Positions 11,240 to 21,339 of a DNA stretch of 64,000 nucleotides are shown one piece after another. The translations under genes and the position numbers were made by a program. The stretch comes from Symbiodinium natans (taxonomy: Eukaryota > Sar > Dinophyceae > Suessiales > Symbiodiniaceae): contig CAJNDS010002091.1 in assembly GCA_905221605.1 (NCBI GenBank), positions 1,406,001-1,470,000 on the forward strand. The letters run 5' to 3'. The notes under the pieces were generated by a model. It ran no database searches and was not told where the DNA came from. It was given only the letters and a program-made list of their open reading frames with translations. Numbering within the stretch: the stretch's first letter is position 1; every line of letters begins with the position of its first letter.

Positions 11240-12395
11240 TGAAAGTAAGGCCCTCTTCAAGTTGGGCGAGCTGTGGGCGCTGCGATGAATGAGGATGCAG
11301 ATCAGGGGCGCCGGTCCTTTGGCGTTTGTGTATCAGGTAAAAGAGTCGGCTCTGACTCATCTTCACTTGCCTTCCTTCCACTACAGTTGATGCTCTGGGA
11401 AACGCTGGGAGATGGATGTGGGCCCATGTGCTGAACGACTTTATGGCTCACTCTTTGCAGCCTGGGTCAACTCGTCGACTCTGCACACTACTCCGACCCC
11501 TTTCTTTGACCTCTTACAGCAGGAAAAATCTGGAACAAACGGCCCTCCCAAACGCCCGCCCATTTTGTGCGACTTTGCAGTTCACATTCAAATTCAAGGG
11601 AGGACATGGTAATTTGTTGGTCTAGTACGGGCATCTGGACACAGAGTATTCCTTAACGATTGGGGCCAAAACTGGATCTGCTGATATAGCTTCTTGCGAG
11701 TGGGAGGTTAGGTCGCAGTTGTTCTCGCTGCTCTTCATGAGCAACGGCAGGCGACAAGAGATTTGCCGAAGCAGCAAGCTGAGTAAATCATCGAGACAGT
11801 AACACGAACCTGATCGCCTGGTTGCCCGAAAGCGTGTCAGCCTTGAAGACCGTCATCATGCGCTCCATAGGTCCATAGAGCCAAGCACACAAGCAAGGAA
11901 AGGACATCGAAAACTAAATGCTTAATGACGTGTGCTGTTCGACCTGTCAAGGTTCCGCTTTGGGCTCCACTTTACTTATAAAGACACATCACGGACGAAA
12001 TCAGACAAATCAAGAACCGGCACAACGACTCGCTGGTGCCTCGTGTCCAGGCCCTCTGGATAGGATTTGCACATCCTGAGCTGTCATTCTGTACTGCAGG
12101 TATATTTTGTACCAGCAACGGGCTGCCAAGATCCATGGTGCAACGTACGACAAGCCCAATGTCCCAGAATCTAGAACATGGCAATAAGCCTAAAGCCCCA
12201 ACTCGCCCCTCACCTGCTCAGCTGGGCATGGCCGCGGCAACTACAAAACATGCCTCAAGCGCATACCGTCTACAGTTGCATCCAGGCACTTGTCCACTGG
12301 GGTGTCCCAGACTTTTCGTGGTCGCCCACCTCGGCCACTGCAAATGCGGCTGCAAAGCCGCAGAATCACAGGGACAAAAAGGCCCTAACTAGAGC
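11240..12395. other. No confident gene (probable intron or intergenic)
   Basis: This stretch between the two FHA regions has only mixed, short frames on both strands. If the two FHA domains belong to one gene, this is intronic. A G9 run lies at about 11100-11108. Confidence 0.35.
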
Positions 12396-12419
12396 GTAAC
12401 TACCGGGCACTTGGGATTT

Positions 12420-12640
12420 GCAAATCTGTCATGCTCCCATCCCTAGTGGTACATCGCAAGCTTGCCGCAGGTTCACTGAGGACATTCGAAATCTGCTCTG
12501 CCACCTCGTCCGGTTCCTGGCGGAAGTAAGCCGCCTTACGCAAGCTGCACCGACCTTGGCCATTTTCCACATCCTTGCAGTCATTACAGGCCTGCTCCTC
12601 TGCGAAGCTGCTCATCGACAGGGTGCGTGGAAAAGGACTC
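12420..12640 (-). CDS. Exon between the two FHA domains
   Basis: The minus strand reads TLSMSSFAEEQACNDCKDV, then CSLRKAAYFRQEPDEVAEQI and SNVLSEPAASLRC. Composition is protein-like and acidic. Position and strand suggest it joins the first FHA domain (12.8-13.2 kb) to the second (10.4-10.9 kb). No domain of its own is recognised. Confidence 0.45.
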
Positions 12641-12789
12641 CCTGCCGACAAGCGAAGCGCGACAGCAGCCAACATGCCGTTGCCTCGTCAGCCTCTCAGA
12701 AGAGAAGACGAGCTCATGGAACGAGCCATGGCTGACATGCGTTGCCCGCGTTTGCCATGCCACCTGCACAGCCCCAAGTCAGGAAAGAT

Positions 12790-13240
12790 ACTGACGCCAC
12801 ACGAAGAAAGGTTGAGGCAGACGCACGCCTATGGGCATTGCAGTGGCCCCCGCAGAAACGCACAACCAGCTCGGCGTTTCCGATGCGAAGCCAATCTCCA
12901 CACTTGAGCAAATCACCTTCTGGTGGGACCTTCGGGCAACTTCTATGCGGGATCTGATGTACACCCTGGATGGACAGCTGAGCCTGCACAAAAGTCCCCC
13001 ATTTGGAGCCGGTATCCATTAGCTGGTACCTTTCGAGAAACATGTCCGCATCAAGTTGTAAAGAGCCACCGTTTGCTCCGCCGTTGTATCCAAAACAGTG
13101 CTCGTGGGTTTTTTCATCCAGTCCTGTCGGTGTCAGCATTGTAGCAGATGGCAAGGTGGGATCTAGAAGCAATGGGCTCGTTCATGACCTCGGCTGCGGT
13201 GGTGAACTTGATTTCGTGTGAACTCGTCACTTTGGGCCCG
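12790..13240 (-). CDS. First FHA domain (two or more exons)
   Basis: The upstream exon (about 13238-13150) reads IKFTTAAEVMNEPIASRSHL then AICYN, giving the SRSH of the FHA phosphothreonine site. The downstream part (about 13080-12800) reads SLQLDADMFLERYQLMDTGS then KWGTFV, followed after a gap by LLKCGDWLRIGNAELVVRFC. DTGSKWGTFV matches the usual DxGSxNGTFV with Trp in place of Asn. GDWLRIGNAE matches the GDxIxIG strand. The gap may contain an intron. The GR motif that should precede the SRSH exon is not located. The Asn-to-Trp change may alter phosphopeptide binding. Confidence 0.65.
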
Positions 13241-13249
13241 TGCCAAGTC

Positions 13250-13400
13250 GGGCAGCATCATCTTGCGCTTGGAGCCTCTCATGGCAGTTCTGGATAGTTT
13301 TGGATGCCAAAGTCAGAAGGCAGAGGAAGTTTCGATTCTGATCACGCTTCATGCCTCGTCCCAGCTTTGTCCTGAAGGCCATTGGAAGGCACGCACAGCC
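13250..13400 (-). CDS. Probable exon upstream of first FHA domain
   Basis: The minus strand reads LTLASKTIQNCHERLQAQDD and then AARLGTGPK before a stop, in a helix-forming pattern. It lies directly upstream of the SRSH exon in the same orientation, so it may encode the N-terminal region of the two-FHA protein. Confidence 0.35.
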
Positions 13401-14222
13401 ATGCCGGCTCCCACGAAGAACTCACAGAACAACTAAGGCGCCCGCACTCCCATCGTGGAGGTGATGCTGTTCGAACTTATGAACACAGCTGGAAGTTGGG
13501 AGGTCTGGTCAGAACGGCTGTAGTGTCCTGTCAGCAGAATCCGCGATTGATAAAGAAGTGATGCTGAATCAGCTGTGTCCTGACGGAAGTTCCAGCACTG
13601 GCTGTGCGTGCGCGAGATCACCGCTGGCTACACGCAGCAGGAGTGCGCGTCTCGTGCAGTTTAAGCAGCCTCAGCTCACAAAGTGTGAAATGCGCAGAGC
13701 ATGCGCAATCTGCGTCTTCCACATCTTAACATGTCTCGACCTTATGCTTAACGAGCCCCCGCAGGCGGAATCAAGCGGAGACGATCTCCAGAAGGCTTCA
13801 ACGTAAGATTTCTGCAGCTGCAGCGCTGCTGACTGCTGCAATCGCAGCTGTCCGCAGACGGTCCTGCCCCGACCCCTTCTGGCATGACCTTGTGACCCCG
13901 TGTATGTCCTGTGACGCGCCTTGAAGAGCTGTCATGCTGAACCCCCCCCGCCACGCTGCTTCTGGCCTCCTCAGCACACTCCCATCGGCTTGCCTCTGTC
14001 GAGGCCCACCATCGAGGTTCCGAGTAGGTCAACCTCGTGATTTGCATTGCCAAGGTTGAGTAGCACCCCCTCTGGCGAAGATTGGCATTATCTATTTGTC
14101 TCTTGCTGAGCCGAGCATCTCTTCCACAAACTTCTGCCATTCCATGCGCTTCCCAGGCTCAGTAGGGCTAGCCCTCATCCTGGGATCCTGCGGAGTACGC
14201 CTGCATGATTGAAGCAGCGGCC

Positions 14223-14249
14223 ACGCGCGCGCGCGCGCACGCACACACG

Positions 14250-14297
<48 letters not shown>
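14223..14297. repeat. (CG)n/(CA)n microsatellite
   Basis: An alternating CG run of about 16 bp passes into a nearly pure CA run of about 55 bp. Long alternating purine-pyrimidine tracts can adopt Z-DNA. Frames open across it give only His-Thr or Cys-Val repeats and are not genes. Confidence 0.95.
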
Positions 14298-14300
<3 letters not shown>

Positions 14301-14525
14301 TGCAAGCCAACATGAAAGCGTTACCCGAGCACCCGGAAGCCAAAGACTGGAAGGAGGTGGCCGAGTGCTCTGGAGCCTGGCTGGAGAATGCCGGAGAGCT
14401 GGAAGACAAACGCACACCCACTCAAGGAGTCAAACTTTTCGGACAAAAAGATGTGTTTGCCCGGTTGCAGAGAGAAGGCTCAAACAGGCTTCAAATCGCT
14501 GGAGGTACCAGGAGAAAGTCTGAGG
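14297..14525 (+). CDS. Candidate plus-strand exon
   Basis: Immediately after the CA tract the plus strand reads MLQANMKALPEHPEAKDWKE, then VAECSGAWLENAGELEDKR and GVKLFGQKDVFARLQREG. Charge and hydrophobic spacing look coding, and the minus strand over the same bases looks poor (Ser/Cys/Pro-rich). If real, it opposes the surrounding minus-strand exons. No family is recognised and no splice sites were confirmed. Confidence 0.35.
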
Positions 14526-14624
14526 ACTGGGTGGGCTTGATTGTTCTGATGGCAGCGTCTGGTGACTGCAGCGTCCAGCTTTCCTCACCTCTGTGGCGTT
14601 CACACACTGAAGCACTTTCCCGTG

Positions 14625-15130
14625 TCATCTCGTGAAGAACTCGGGCTGTGGCCAGTCGGGCGTGTCTCCGGTTCTGGCGTGTCCAGTTCCCTGCTCAACA
14701 TGGGCTGCGTGCCTCAGAGATGAACGAACTTCGAGAGCTTCAGGGACAGCAGGCGGCTCAGCAAGACTGCCAGGCTCCACTACTCTTCCCCATTTTGAAC
14801 TAGGTCTCCCGGCTTCCTGCGGCGCTCTGTTGCGGGGTTGGCAAGGGCAAACCACGATAGACCAGAGTCGCACCCTCCTCAAAAGCCTGCGAACAGAAAG
14901 GACAGTAAGGCTCAGGAATGCCCTTCGCCACCTCCAAAGACTTCGAGCCTCCTCCAACAAAGCATCCAACAAGTCCGGGACTGAATGCGAGTAGGCTTCG
15001 AGCAGGCAGTCCCATTGATACCGCTGGACCTGTTGGGACTCAGCAGGCAAGTCGAAAGGGCGAAAGGCACCAATGTGCGGCACCGCCCGTAGAGTGAAGA
15101 AGTTCGACTTTCTTCTACCAGCACTAGGAA
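14625..15130 (-). CDS. Exons with a Cys-pair (zinc-finger-like) stretch
   Basis: One minus frame (about 15110-14960) reads NFFTLRAVPHIGAFRPFDLP then QQVQRYQWDCLLEAYSHSVP and DLLDALLEEA. A second frame (about 14945-14840) reads VAKGIPEPYCPFCSQAFEEG and then ATLVYRGLPLPTPQQSA. The CPFC pair suggests half of a zinc-binding site such as a RING or C2H2-like finger, but the partner Cys/His residues are not seen. A frame change at about 14950 implies an intron. Confidence 0.45.
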
Positions 15131-15454
15131 GTTCGACTTCCTCTACCAGCACCTTACTATGTGACTGATGTAAACCAAGTGAACAGCCCAGCCAACTTAC
15201 AAGACTCTTACAAGTAGATAATAACCGTTTAATAACCCTTCAGCAGAGCAAAGGCCACAAGCAATCCAGCTCGGTGGCCGACTTGGTACTTGGACTTCTT
15301 GGCCAATCGGCGCCGCAATGGCGGCAAAAGATCCTGTTTTTTCAGGTATGCCTTTGGCTGACACATCCACTAAAGCCTCACGCACAAGAGGCGTTCGTCA
15401 CAGTTACTTTGGGTGTTGAACTGAGCACTGACGGACTCACCCGTCCTGCGCACA

Positions 15455-15560
15455 GAGGTTTTTGAGAAACTCCTGTAGTCCATCTACGAAATCGTGCCAG
15501 CTGACCTTCGTCAGGCCGCCTCGGCAAGGCACTATGAGGCCGTGTGCCATATGGCGCCAT
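15455..15560 (-). CDS. Unidentified exon with clear donor
   Basis: The minus strand reads GLTKVSWHDFVDGLQEFLKN and then LCAQDG, ending at a strong GT donor (GTGAGT). The upstream border is not clear. The helical sequence resembles no family I recognise. It lies in the same orientation as the 14.6-15.1 kb exons, which follow it in transcription order. Confidence 0.45.
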
Positions 15561-16074
15561 GTCGGACACCATGACCCACCCGAAAAAAAGAGAGACATTG
15601 TTGAAGGATGGACTTAAATGGAGCAGCGAGCCACTGAAGTACACGTCCCAAAACGTCCTGCCACCTATCTCGGACAGGCTGGCCACTGCAGCCTCCTCTG
15701 CATCAGAATAAGGCTATGGGGTCGCACAGTTGAACCGTTTGGAGATTGAAACCTTCACCGAGCAAGCCAAGGGAAGCTAGCACAGGTGACTGCTGGCAGG
15801 CACGGCAGCACCGGGTCCTTCGCGTGTGACAGCCACTGCCTTAGCCAAGCAATGCTTTGCCGAGGGAACTCCGCAGGACGTGCATTCGACAAGTCGGGTG
15901 TTCATGGCTTTTTACAGATTTTTTCAGCCTGGTTGCTTCAGCGCTTCCCCATGCATTCGGAGCAGCGTTTCGGACCTATGCTGGCAGGCCAGCTCCTGCC
16001 ACACCAACTTGGCCCAATGCCTGAAGCGTTTTGTGCGCAGGACGATCTGAGAGACGGTAATTGCGGTGGATGTT

Positions 16075-16205
16075 CTGCTTTTGGAGAATACTTCAAGACT
16101 TCAAGACTTCAAGAGCCTCGTGGACGCAAGGTTGGTGGCAAGACCATCGATGTCAACGACCAGTAATTCTTGCAGCTTCCTCACCTCGGCCAGTCGAGGT
16201 TCAAG
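16075..16205 (-). CDS. Unidentified exon
   Basis: The minus strand reads LEPRLAEVRKLQELLVVDID and then GLATNLASTRLLKS, a good helical pattern. On the plus strand a short TTCAAGAC-type repetition lies at about 16091-16115. The product is unknown. Confidence 0.4.
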
Positions 16206-16382
16206 TGCAGATTCACAGTGGAGGAGTAATCGCAGTGGTAGGAGTCGTAGCAGTAAACACTTTAGGAGGCAGCAAACAGCCAAATAGACAGAGAAGTGAC
16301 AGTGGCAGAGGCCGAGGTGGTCCCAGGGAGAGCGCACATGTTAGTGCTAACCATACTGGTAATGGTAATGGAACAAAGGAAC

Positions 16383-16500
16383 CGTAGTCGTAGTCGCAGT
16401 CGTAGTCGTAGCCATAACTGTAGCCGTAGTCGTAGCGTCGTAGTCGTAGTAGCGTCGTAGTCGTAGCGTCGCAGTCGTAGCGTCGCAGTCGTAGCGTCGT
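16383..16500. repeat. CGTAGT-type tandem array
   Basis: About 118 bp of tandem hexamers (CGTAGT and variants) pass into a longer unit built from CGTAGCGTCG and CAGTCGTAG. It abuts a GT-rich stretch and then the telomere-like block at 16.52 kb. Confidence 0.9.
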
Positions 16501-16523
16501 GTGCGCGTGTGCGTGTGTGAGTG

Positions 16524-16580
16524 ACCCTAAACCCTTAAGCCTTGAACCCTAGCAACCCTGAACCCTAAAAACCCTAAACC
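16524..16580 (+). repeat. Degenerate telomere-like repeats (CCCTAAA)
   Basis: About 57 bp of imperfect CCCTAAA-type units (ACCCTAAACCC, GAACCCT, CAACCCTGAACCCTAAAA and ACCCTAAACC). The plant-type telomere unit TTTAGGG is the one reported for dinoflagellates. The block is inside a gene-bearing region, so it is an interstitial telomeric sequence rather than a chromosome end. Confidence 0.7.
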
Positions 16581-16869
16581 AGCCTGTTGTCACCTGGACT
16601 TCTCTGACTCGGCTCTTTCCGTTTTTCGACTCGATACTCCGGCCAAGTTTTTTTCCGACGCGCGTTCCGGGCCCTCACTCGAGGGGGGGGGGAGGGGGCG
16701 GGGGGATAAGAATGCAGTAAGAAAATAGTAAGCATAATACGAGGAGTCGTAGAACAGCAGCTAGAGAAAGAAGAGTCATCATAGCAATAGAACTAGTCCT
16801 CCAACCCACCGACTGCGACGGTCACCTACTGGAGAGAAAGTTTCACACAGAGCTCAGGGCTGCCTCTTG

Positions 16870-16990
16870 GAAAACCCTGCAGACAGGTGGCTGTGTGTGT
16901 CAGAAGCGCCCGGTCACCCTTCACGTCCAGGAACACAAAGTACACGTACATCTCCCCAACCTCGTGGCACGCGGAGTATTGCGACACTTG
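16870..16990 (-). CDS. Unidentified exon
   Basis: The minus strand reads CHEVGEMYVYFVFLDVKGDR and then ALLTHTATCLQG, a strongly protein-like beta-strand pattern. The same bases on the plus strand are Pro/Arg/Ser-rich and less convincing. It shows that minus-strand coding continues beyond the telomere-like block. No family is recognised. Confidence 0.5.
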
Positions 16991-17485
16991 ACGAGTCGCT
17001 GCAAAGGGCGCAACTACAGTGCGACTACTATGCGAAAGTCACACAACTCGGGGCCTGTTCGCACCATTTGAAGAAGACCTTCGCAAGGAGCGACTGCGAA
17101 GATAGCAGAAGCCGCAAGCCGCACAAGTGCAAGACACAGCTTCTGACTCGTGAACCCCTGCCTCGAAATCCTCTCGCCAATGCTGCAGCAAAACCGGTAG
17201 TGGTGGAGTGTTTGTACTTGTGCCTTGAGAGCGAGATTTCCCGAACGGCCCGGGTGCTCAGTGTATTGGATTAAGTCGGACCTCCCTCACCGTTGGAGGC
17301 GAGCTTCTCCAAAGCCTGCAGGCACATGCTGATACGTGCTGTAGCTGGGACACTAAAAAAACTGAACCCAAACTAAGAAATTGAAACTAAACAGGCCACG
17401 GAAGCAGGACGTGCAGCTGGGACAAGATCCACGCTCGACGCGGCAAATGCGCAGGCTGACATGGCAGCAGGCTGACATGGCAGCA

Positions 17486-17664
17486 GGCTGATGTGGTAGC
17501 TGATACAGCAAAAGGCGAAAAGGTGGCAAAGCGAAAGAGAGTTTTCGGCTGCGGGTCTAAGGCGTCGCGACGGTTTGCTGGCGTTTGGGGCTGTGGTTGC
17601 TCGCACGACTACGAGCACACAAAAGATGAATCGCGAAGCCTCGACGCAGAGGGTCCGCATGATT
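17486..17664 (+). CDS. Candidate plus-strand terminal exon, basic
   Basis: The plus strand reads ADVVADTAKGEKVAKRKRVF, then GCGSKASRRFAGVWGCGCSH and DYEHTKDESRSLDAEGPHD, ending at TAA (17662-17664). The minus strand over the same bases is Ser/Cys/Ala-rich and less gene-like. Upstream is a near-perfect duplication of a 17-bp unit (GCTGACATGGCAGCAG and neighbours, about 17455-17490), after which the frame opens, so an acceptor at a CAG there is plausible. If real, it is one of only two plus-strand exons seen. The function is unknown. Confidence 0.4.
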
Positions 17665-17813
17665 AACAGATTGTGCCGAGGCAGGTTTTAGGGGAAGCTA
17701 ACGAAACATCAAGGCCTGTAAAGTGGGTTATTACTCTCTTCGGATTGGGTTTGTGACGGCAGGATGCTACAGGATGCTACAGCCTTGCATTCGTTCTACA
17801 GACAGGCGGACAG

Positions 17814-17831
17814 AGAGAGAGAGAGAGAGAG
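17814..17831. repeat. (GA)n microsatellite
   Basis: A short GA run of about 18 bp. Open frames on both strands (17764-18362) read across it and I could not decide between them. Confidence 0.9.
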
Positions 17832-18389
17832 GAGGGGGAAGCCTCTGCATTTGGCATCATGCTTTTTTGCCACCCGCCAAGCCAAAGAAAGCCTGCAGCA
17901 GTTGCAACGCGTTCCAGTGCTGGGGAGCGTTCCAGCTTTCTCACTAGCTGGCTCCATGGGAGGAGCTGCTTCCGAATTTAGCATGGGGTTACCGATGGCG
18001 TTGCGAAAGCAAAGTAGTGGACAAACTATCATAACTACTATGCCCAAACATCGGCGGAACAAGGGCAGCAGCTTGACAGAATTTAGCCTTCTGGCTTCGA
18101 ACAAAAACCTGCATGGGCAGATCAGATTCATACCACTACGTCTGCCTGTGCTCATTGACGCATGGCAGCTTGCTTTCCCAGCATTAATGCTTTCCATGAG
18201 GTTATTCGATGAGAATGGCTCGATGAGAGGGCGAAGAATGCGTTCTTGGCTTCGCGCTTTGGGTTCATTCAGGTTGCATTGTTGTCCCATCCTGTTCTGA
18301 GACCGTCGCAACCTTGTGCCGTTAACTTGGGAGATCGTGAAAGGAGCGCGAGATAAGATCATGTCAAGTCTTACGAGCGCGGTGAAGAA

Positions 18390-18893
18390 TCAAGAGTTCT
18401 GGCTTGCATCAGCTGTACATGGCGGGTCAGACTGACAGTCAAGAACATGTGGCTTTCGCACCTCCTCCACGAGTGACCGCAAATGTCGAAGAATGGCCTG
18501 CTTAGCACTTTCAGCCCATACCACGCATGCTGCCCAAGGTTTCCACGTGCTGCTGTCACTATGCCAAGTTTGCAACATCGCCTCATCAAAATAAGCTCCC
18601 AAGGCAAAGTCGAGCAAGCTGTTTGGCTCTGACGCGCCTTGGAACTGATGTACTTCCGCATACTTCCGCATACTTCCGCATACTTCCGCATACTTCCGCA
18701 TACTTCCGCATACTTCCGCATACTTCCGCATACTTCCGCATACTTCCGGCACCCTGGTGCACTTCCTTGGTCCCTTGAGGCCGTCACGTCCCAAGATGTC
18801 CATCAAATCCCGGAGTGCTGCGCACGCTCCATTAGGAGGCTGCTGGTTGACCATGGCGCCGCTCAAATTGTTGACCTGGATGTCGCAATGCAC
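18390..18893 (-). CDS. Open frame spanning a 10-bp minisatellite
   Basis: The minus frame is open for 167 codons. The upstream part reads NNLSGAMVNQQPPNGACAA then LRDLMDILGRDGLKGPRK. The middle is a tandem decapeptide (YAEVCGSMRK) encoded by the 10-bp repeat. The downstream part reads SLLDFALGAYFDEAMLQTWH then ESAKQAILRHLRSLVEEVRK. Both flanks look coding and are in the same frame, so the repeat is either translated or a small intron happens to preserve phase. The family is unknown. Confidence 0.5.
   Translation of the reverse strand: MHCDIQVNNLSGAMVNQQPPNGACAALRDLMDILGRDGLKGPRKCTRVPEVCGSMRKYAEVCGSMRKYAEVCGSMRKYAEVHQFQGASEPNSLLDFALGAYFDEAMLQTWHSDSSTWKPWAACVVWAESAKQAILRHLRSLVEEVRKPHVLDCQSDPPCTADASQNS
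18651..18748. repeat. 10-bp minisatellite, nine exact copies plus partial
   Basis: The unit TACTTCCGCA repeats nine times exactly (18651-18740), followed by an eight-base partial copy. Three units equal thirty bases, so in any frame it encodes a repeating decapeptide without stops on this minus frame. Confidence 0.98.
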
Positions 18894-19099
18894 AAGTTGT
18901 GCCTTGCCGGCTCAGGAACCCTGGGCAGTGAACATCTGAGCCCCAGGCAGTTCTCCTCAAATAGCTGCATGGTGGGGCTGAGTTCCCTGCGTGCACGCGC
19001 AACCTGACACCCACGCCGCACACCGCCGGACACGTTTCAACTCTCTGGCTAGGGTGACTGGTGCAACGCCACCCCCAGAACGCTTTAAGGAGATCATTT

Positions 19100-19358
19100 A
19101 AGCTGCACCCATTCTGAATGAATCGAGCGGCTTTTCAAGAAACGTCACGTAGCCTGCCATTCTGCGCCCATTGTACTTTGGAGACGGATCACACAGCTGA
19201 GCAACAGAAAACATGCAAAACAACGTGACCGATGCAACCTGCCTTGGAGTCCTGGAGCTTTGGTGCTGCCAGGCGGCACGGTGTTTCCAAACCTTCGGAG
19301 GGATGGGAAACACCAAAACCTTCGTTTCACAAACTTGAGGTATGGAAGCACCACACAA
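19100..19358 (-). CDS. Unidentified exon
   Basis: The minus strand reads ETKVLVFPIPPKVWKHRAAW, then VASVTLFCMFSVAQLCDPS and PKYNGRRMAGYVTFLEKPLD before a stop after MGAA. Hydrophobic and charged spacing is protein-like. It may be an upstream exon of the 18.4-18.9 kb gene. No domain is recognised. Confidence 0.4.
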
Positions 19359-19956
19359 GAGTTCCAGCGTCTCTTCAAGAATCGCCCCTGCTTAAGCCGA
19401 CATGATTTAGTGTCGCCAGTCTAGCACTTGGAGTGTTGGGTCGTCAAGGGAAGTTGCCTCAGCCGCTGGAAGAAGCCGCTGGCGGAACCATATGGCATTT
19501 GTTTACAACACACCTGTCAAGGGGAGCACCAATGACCATCATGACATCATTGCGGCTGCACGCGCGCATGGCACTTGCTTGAAGGGCAAAGCGTGCGCAT
19601 CTCTGTATATATCTGAATGCCACGCATGCCCCCTCATCTACCTGCTGCGCAGCCAAGCGGGCCTTGTAATACTAATGTAGGCCTCCAGCCCACAGAAAAA
19701 GAAAACAAAAACTACAACAGCAGACTCCCGCTACTCGGGCTGCTGGTTCAAGCAAAAGCTGCGTCAGGGCAGGGCAGACCCAGAGACGACAACTCGAGAA
19801 AACTCGAACCGGCATTCTAAAGACCGGGCTTGGACGTGCCAAACAGCGTCAGTTCCCAACACAAGCTTCCAGCTTAAGGTCTGCTCCGTCAGGAGGTCTG
19901 CACTGCTCAGCACCTGGGATGTGCAAATGGCAATTAAACAGGCCTTCGGCCGCCTT

Positions 19957-20880
19957 GGGCCACCCTCCCCCCCTTCACCCCCACCCCCACCTCTCCCTTC
20001 TCCCCCCCTCCTGCCCCGCTGCTTTCTATCAGTGGGCGGGTTGTGGGGGCATCCTTTTGCCCTCTCACTACCCCATCTCTCCGTCTGTCTGCCCCTCCCT
20101 CTACCGCGCCCCAGCCTCCCACCCTCTTCCCGGCCCCATATTTTGCATGTTCTTTACTACGATTTTTTGTTTGTGGAATGCGTGCCCGGCTCCAACCCTG
20201 CCGCCTCCACTCGAATACTCTGGACTCCTTTGTTTCACACAGAGCTTGGCACGCAGTCGTCTACATGCAAGGTGCTCTGGAAGGATGCCAGCGACACGTC
20301 GCAGGCCATCTCAATCCGCCGAGGCTTTTTTTGGACCGTACCCCAGCCCCCAGCCCCCAGCCCACCCGCCATTCCAGTGCGCTTCCTTCTACATTGCACG
20401 AAGCCGCGCGAAGAACAGGGTTCACACGCCCTTGCCGAGGCGGGTTGGGGAGCACAAAGGGTACTTTTTTGGCTTTACCCCCACCCTAGCCAACAGGTGT
20501 GCGAACAACGCGGTCCCCAAAAGGGAATGGGTGCACGAAGCCTGTCAAAGCGCAGAAGCATAACAGCACCTTGCGTAGCATTAAAATTCGCCTCGGCTTC
20601 CTGCCGAGAAGCGTCTGGAACAAGCAGACCCGGAGGCCTCCTTCCCCCTTACCCATGGGACCCCCCGCAATCGCTTGGAGGAGCTGCAAACCGATGCCGT
20701 GGAGGTCCCGCCTGTCGGTGGCTCCTACAGGGGCAGTGCCTCAAAACCCCCCCATTCCTTCCCCCCACCCCCGCTCCCCCCCCCCACCCCCTTCCCCCCC
20801 CCCCCACCCCCCCCCCCCCCCCAACCCCGCTGCCCTTCCTCCCCTTTTTTTGCGAAACCCTCTTTCCTCCTTTCCTGTCC
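19957..20880. repeat. C-rich low-complexity region
   Basis: The plus strand is strongly C-rich, with long CCCC tracts at about 19967-20030, 20340-20365 and 20748-20822. Three plus frames stay open over hundreds of codons, but the products are Pro/Leu/His-rich and simply reflect the lack of A-containing stop codons. I see no gene here. Confidence 0.8.
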
Positions 20881-20960
20881 TGGGGCCGGCCCGACTGCCG
20901 AGGCGGCGCGCGCAAGCGTTTACAATTATTGATTACCTTTTCGTGCCATTGGCTCCTTGA

Positions 20961-21135
20961 CACCACGCCACGCCACGCCACGCCACGCCACGCCACACCA
21001 CGCTACACCACGCTACACCACACCGCACCGCACCGCACCGCACCGCACCGCACCGCACCGCACCGCACCGCACCGCACCGCACCGCACCGCACCGCACCG
21101 CACCGCACCGCACCGCACCACACCACACCACACCA
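20961..21135. repeat. Pentanucleotide satellite (CGCCA to CACCG)
   Basis: About 175 bp of 5-bp units. The left part is ACGCC, a short middle has CTACA variants, the centre is a long uniform run of CACCG, and the right end is CACCA. The change in unit across the array suggests successive expansions of variant founders. Confidence 0.95.
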
Positions 21136-21204
21136 TTCGTTTGTTTCAACGAAATTGCACATACCATGCGCGAAGCAAACCTCGTGTTAAGTCCCAAAAC
21201 CGAA

Positions 21205-21320
21205 ACCCCCAACGCACAAAGCACGCTAAACCCCAAACGGGCCCTAAACCTTGGACATCCTAAGCCTTTTGCTTCCGGGCTGCTACACCTTTAAACGACC
21301 CGCAAACCCTTAACCCTGGC
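21205..21320 (+). repeat. Degenerate telomere-like sequence
   Basis: Scattered CTAAACCC-type motifs (GCTAAACCCC, GCCCTAAACC, CAAACCCTTAACCCTGG) lie just after the CACCG satellite. They are weaker than those at 16.5 kb but of the same type. Confidence 0.45.
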
Positions 21321-21339
21321 TTTCACAAAGTGGCGGACT

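Noticed and set aside
17764-18362. Frames of about 180 codons open on both strands
   Set aside because: Both look moderately protein-like, both run into the GA microsatellite, and no splice site or motif decides between them.
19921-21294. A 457-codon plus-strand open frame
   Set aside because: It runs over C-rich low complexity and the CACCG satellite. The product is Pro-, His- and Thr-repeat sequence. It is open because stop codons need A and T in combinations that are rare here.
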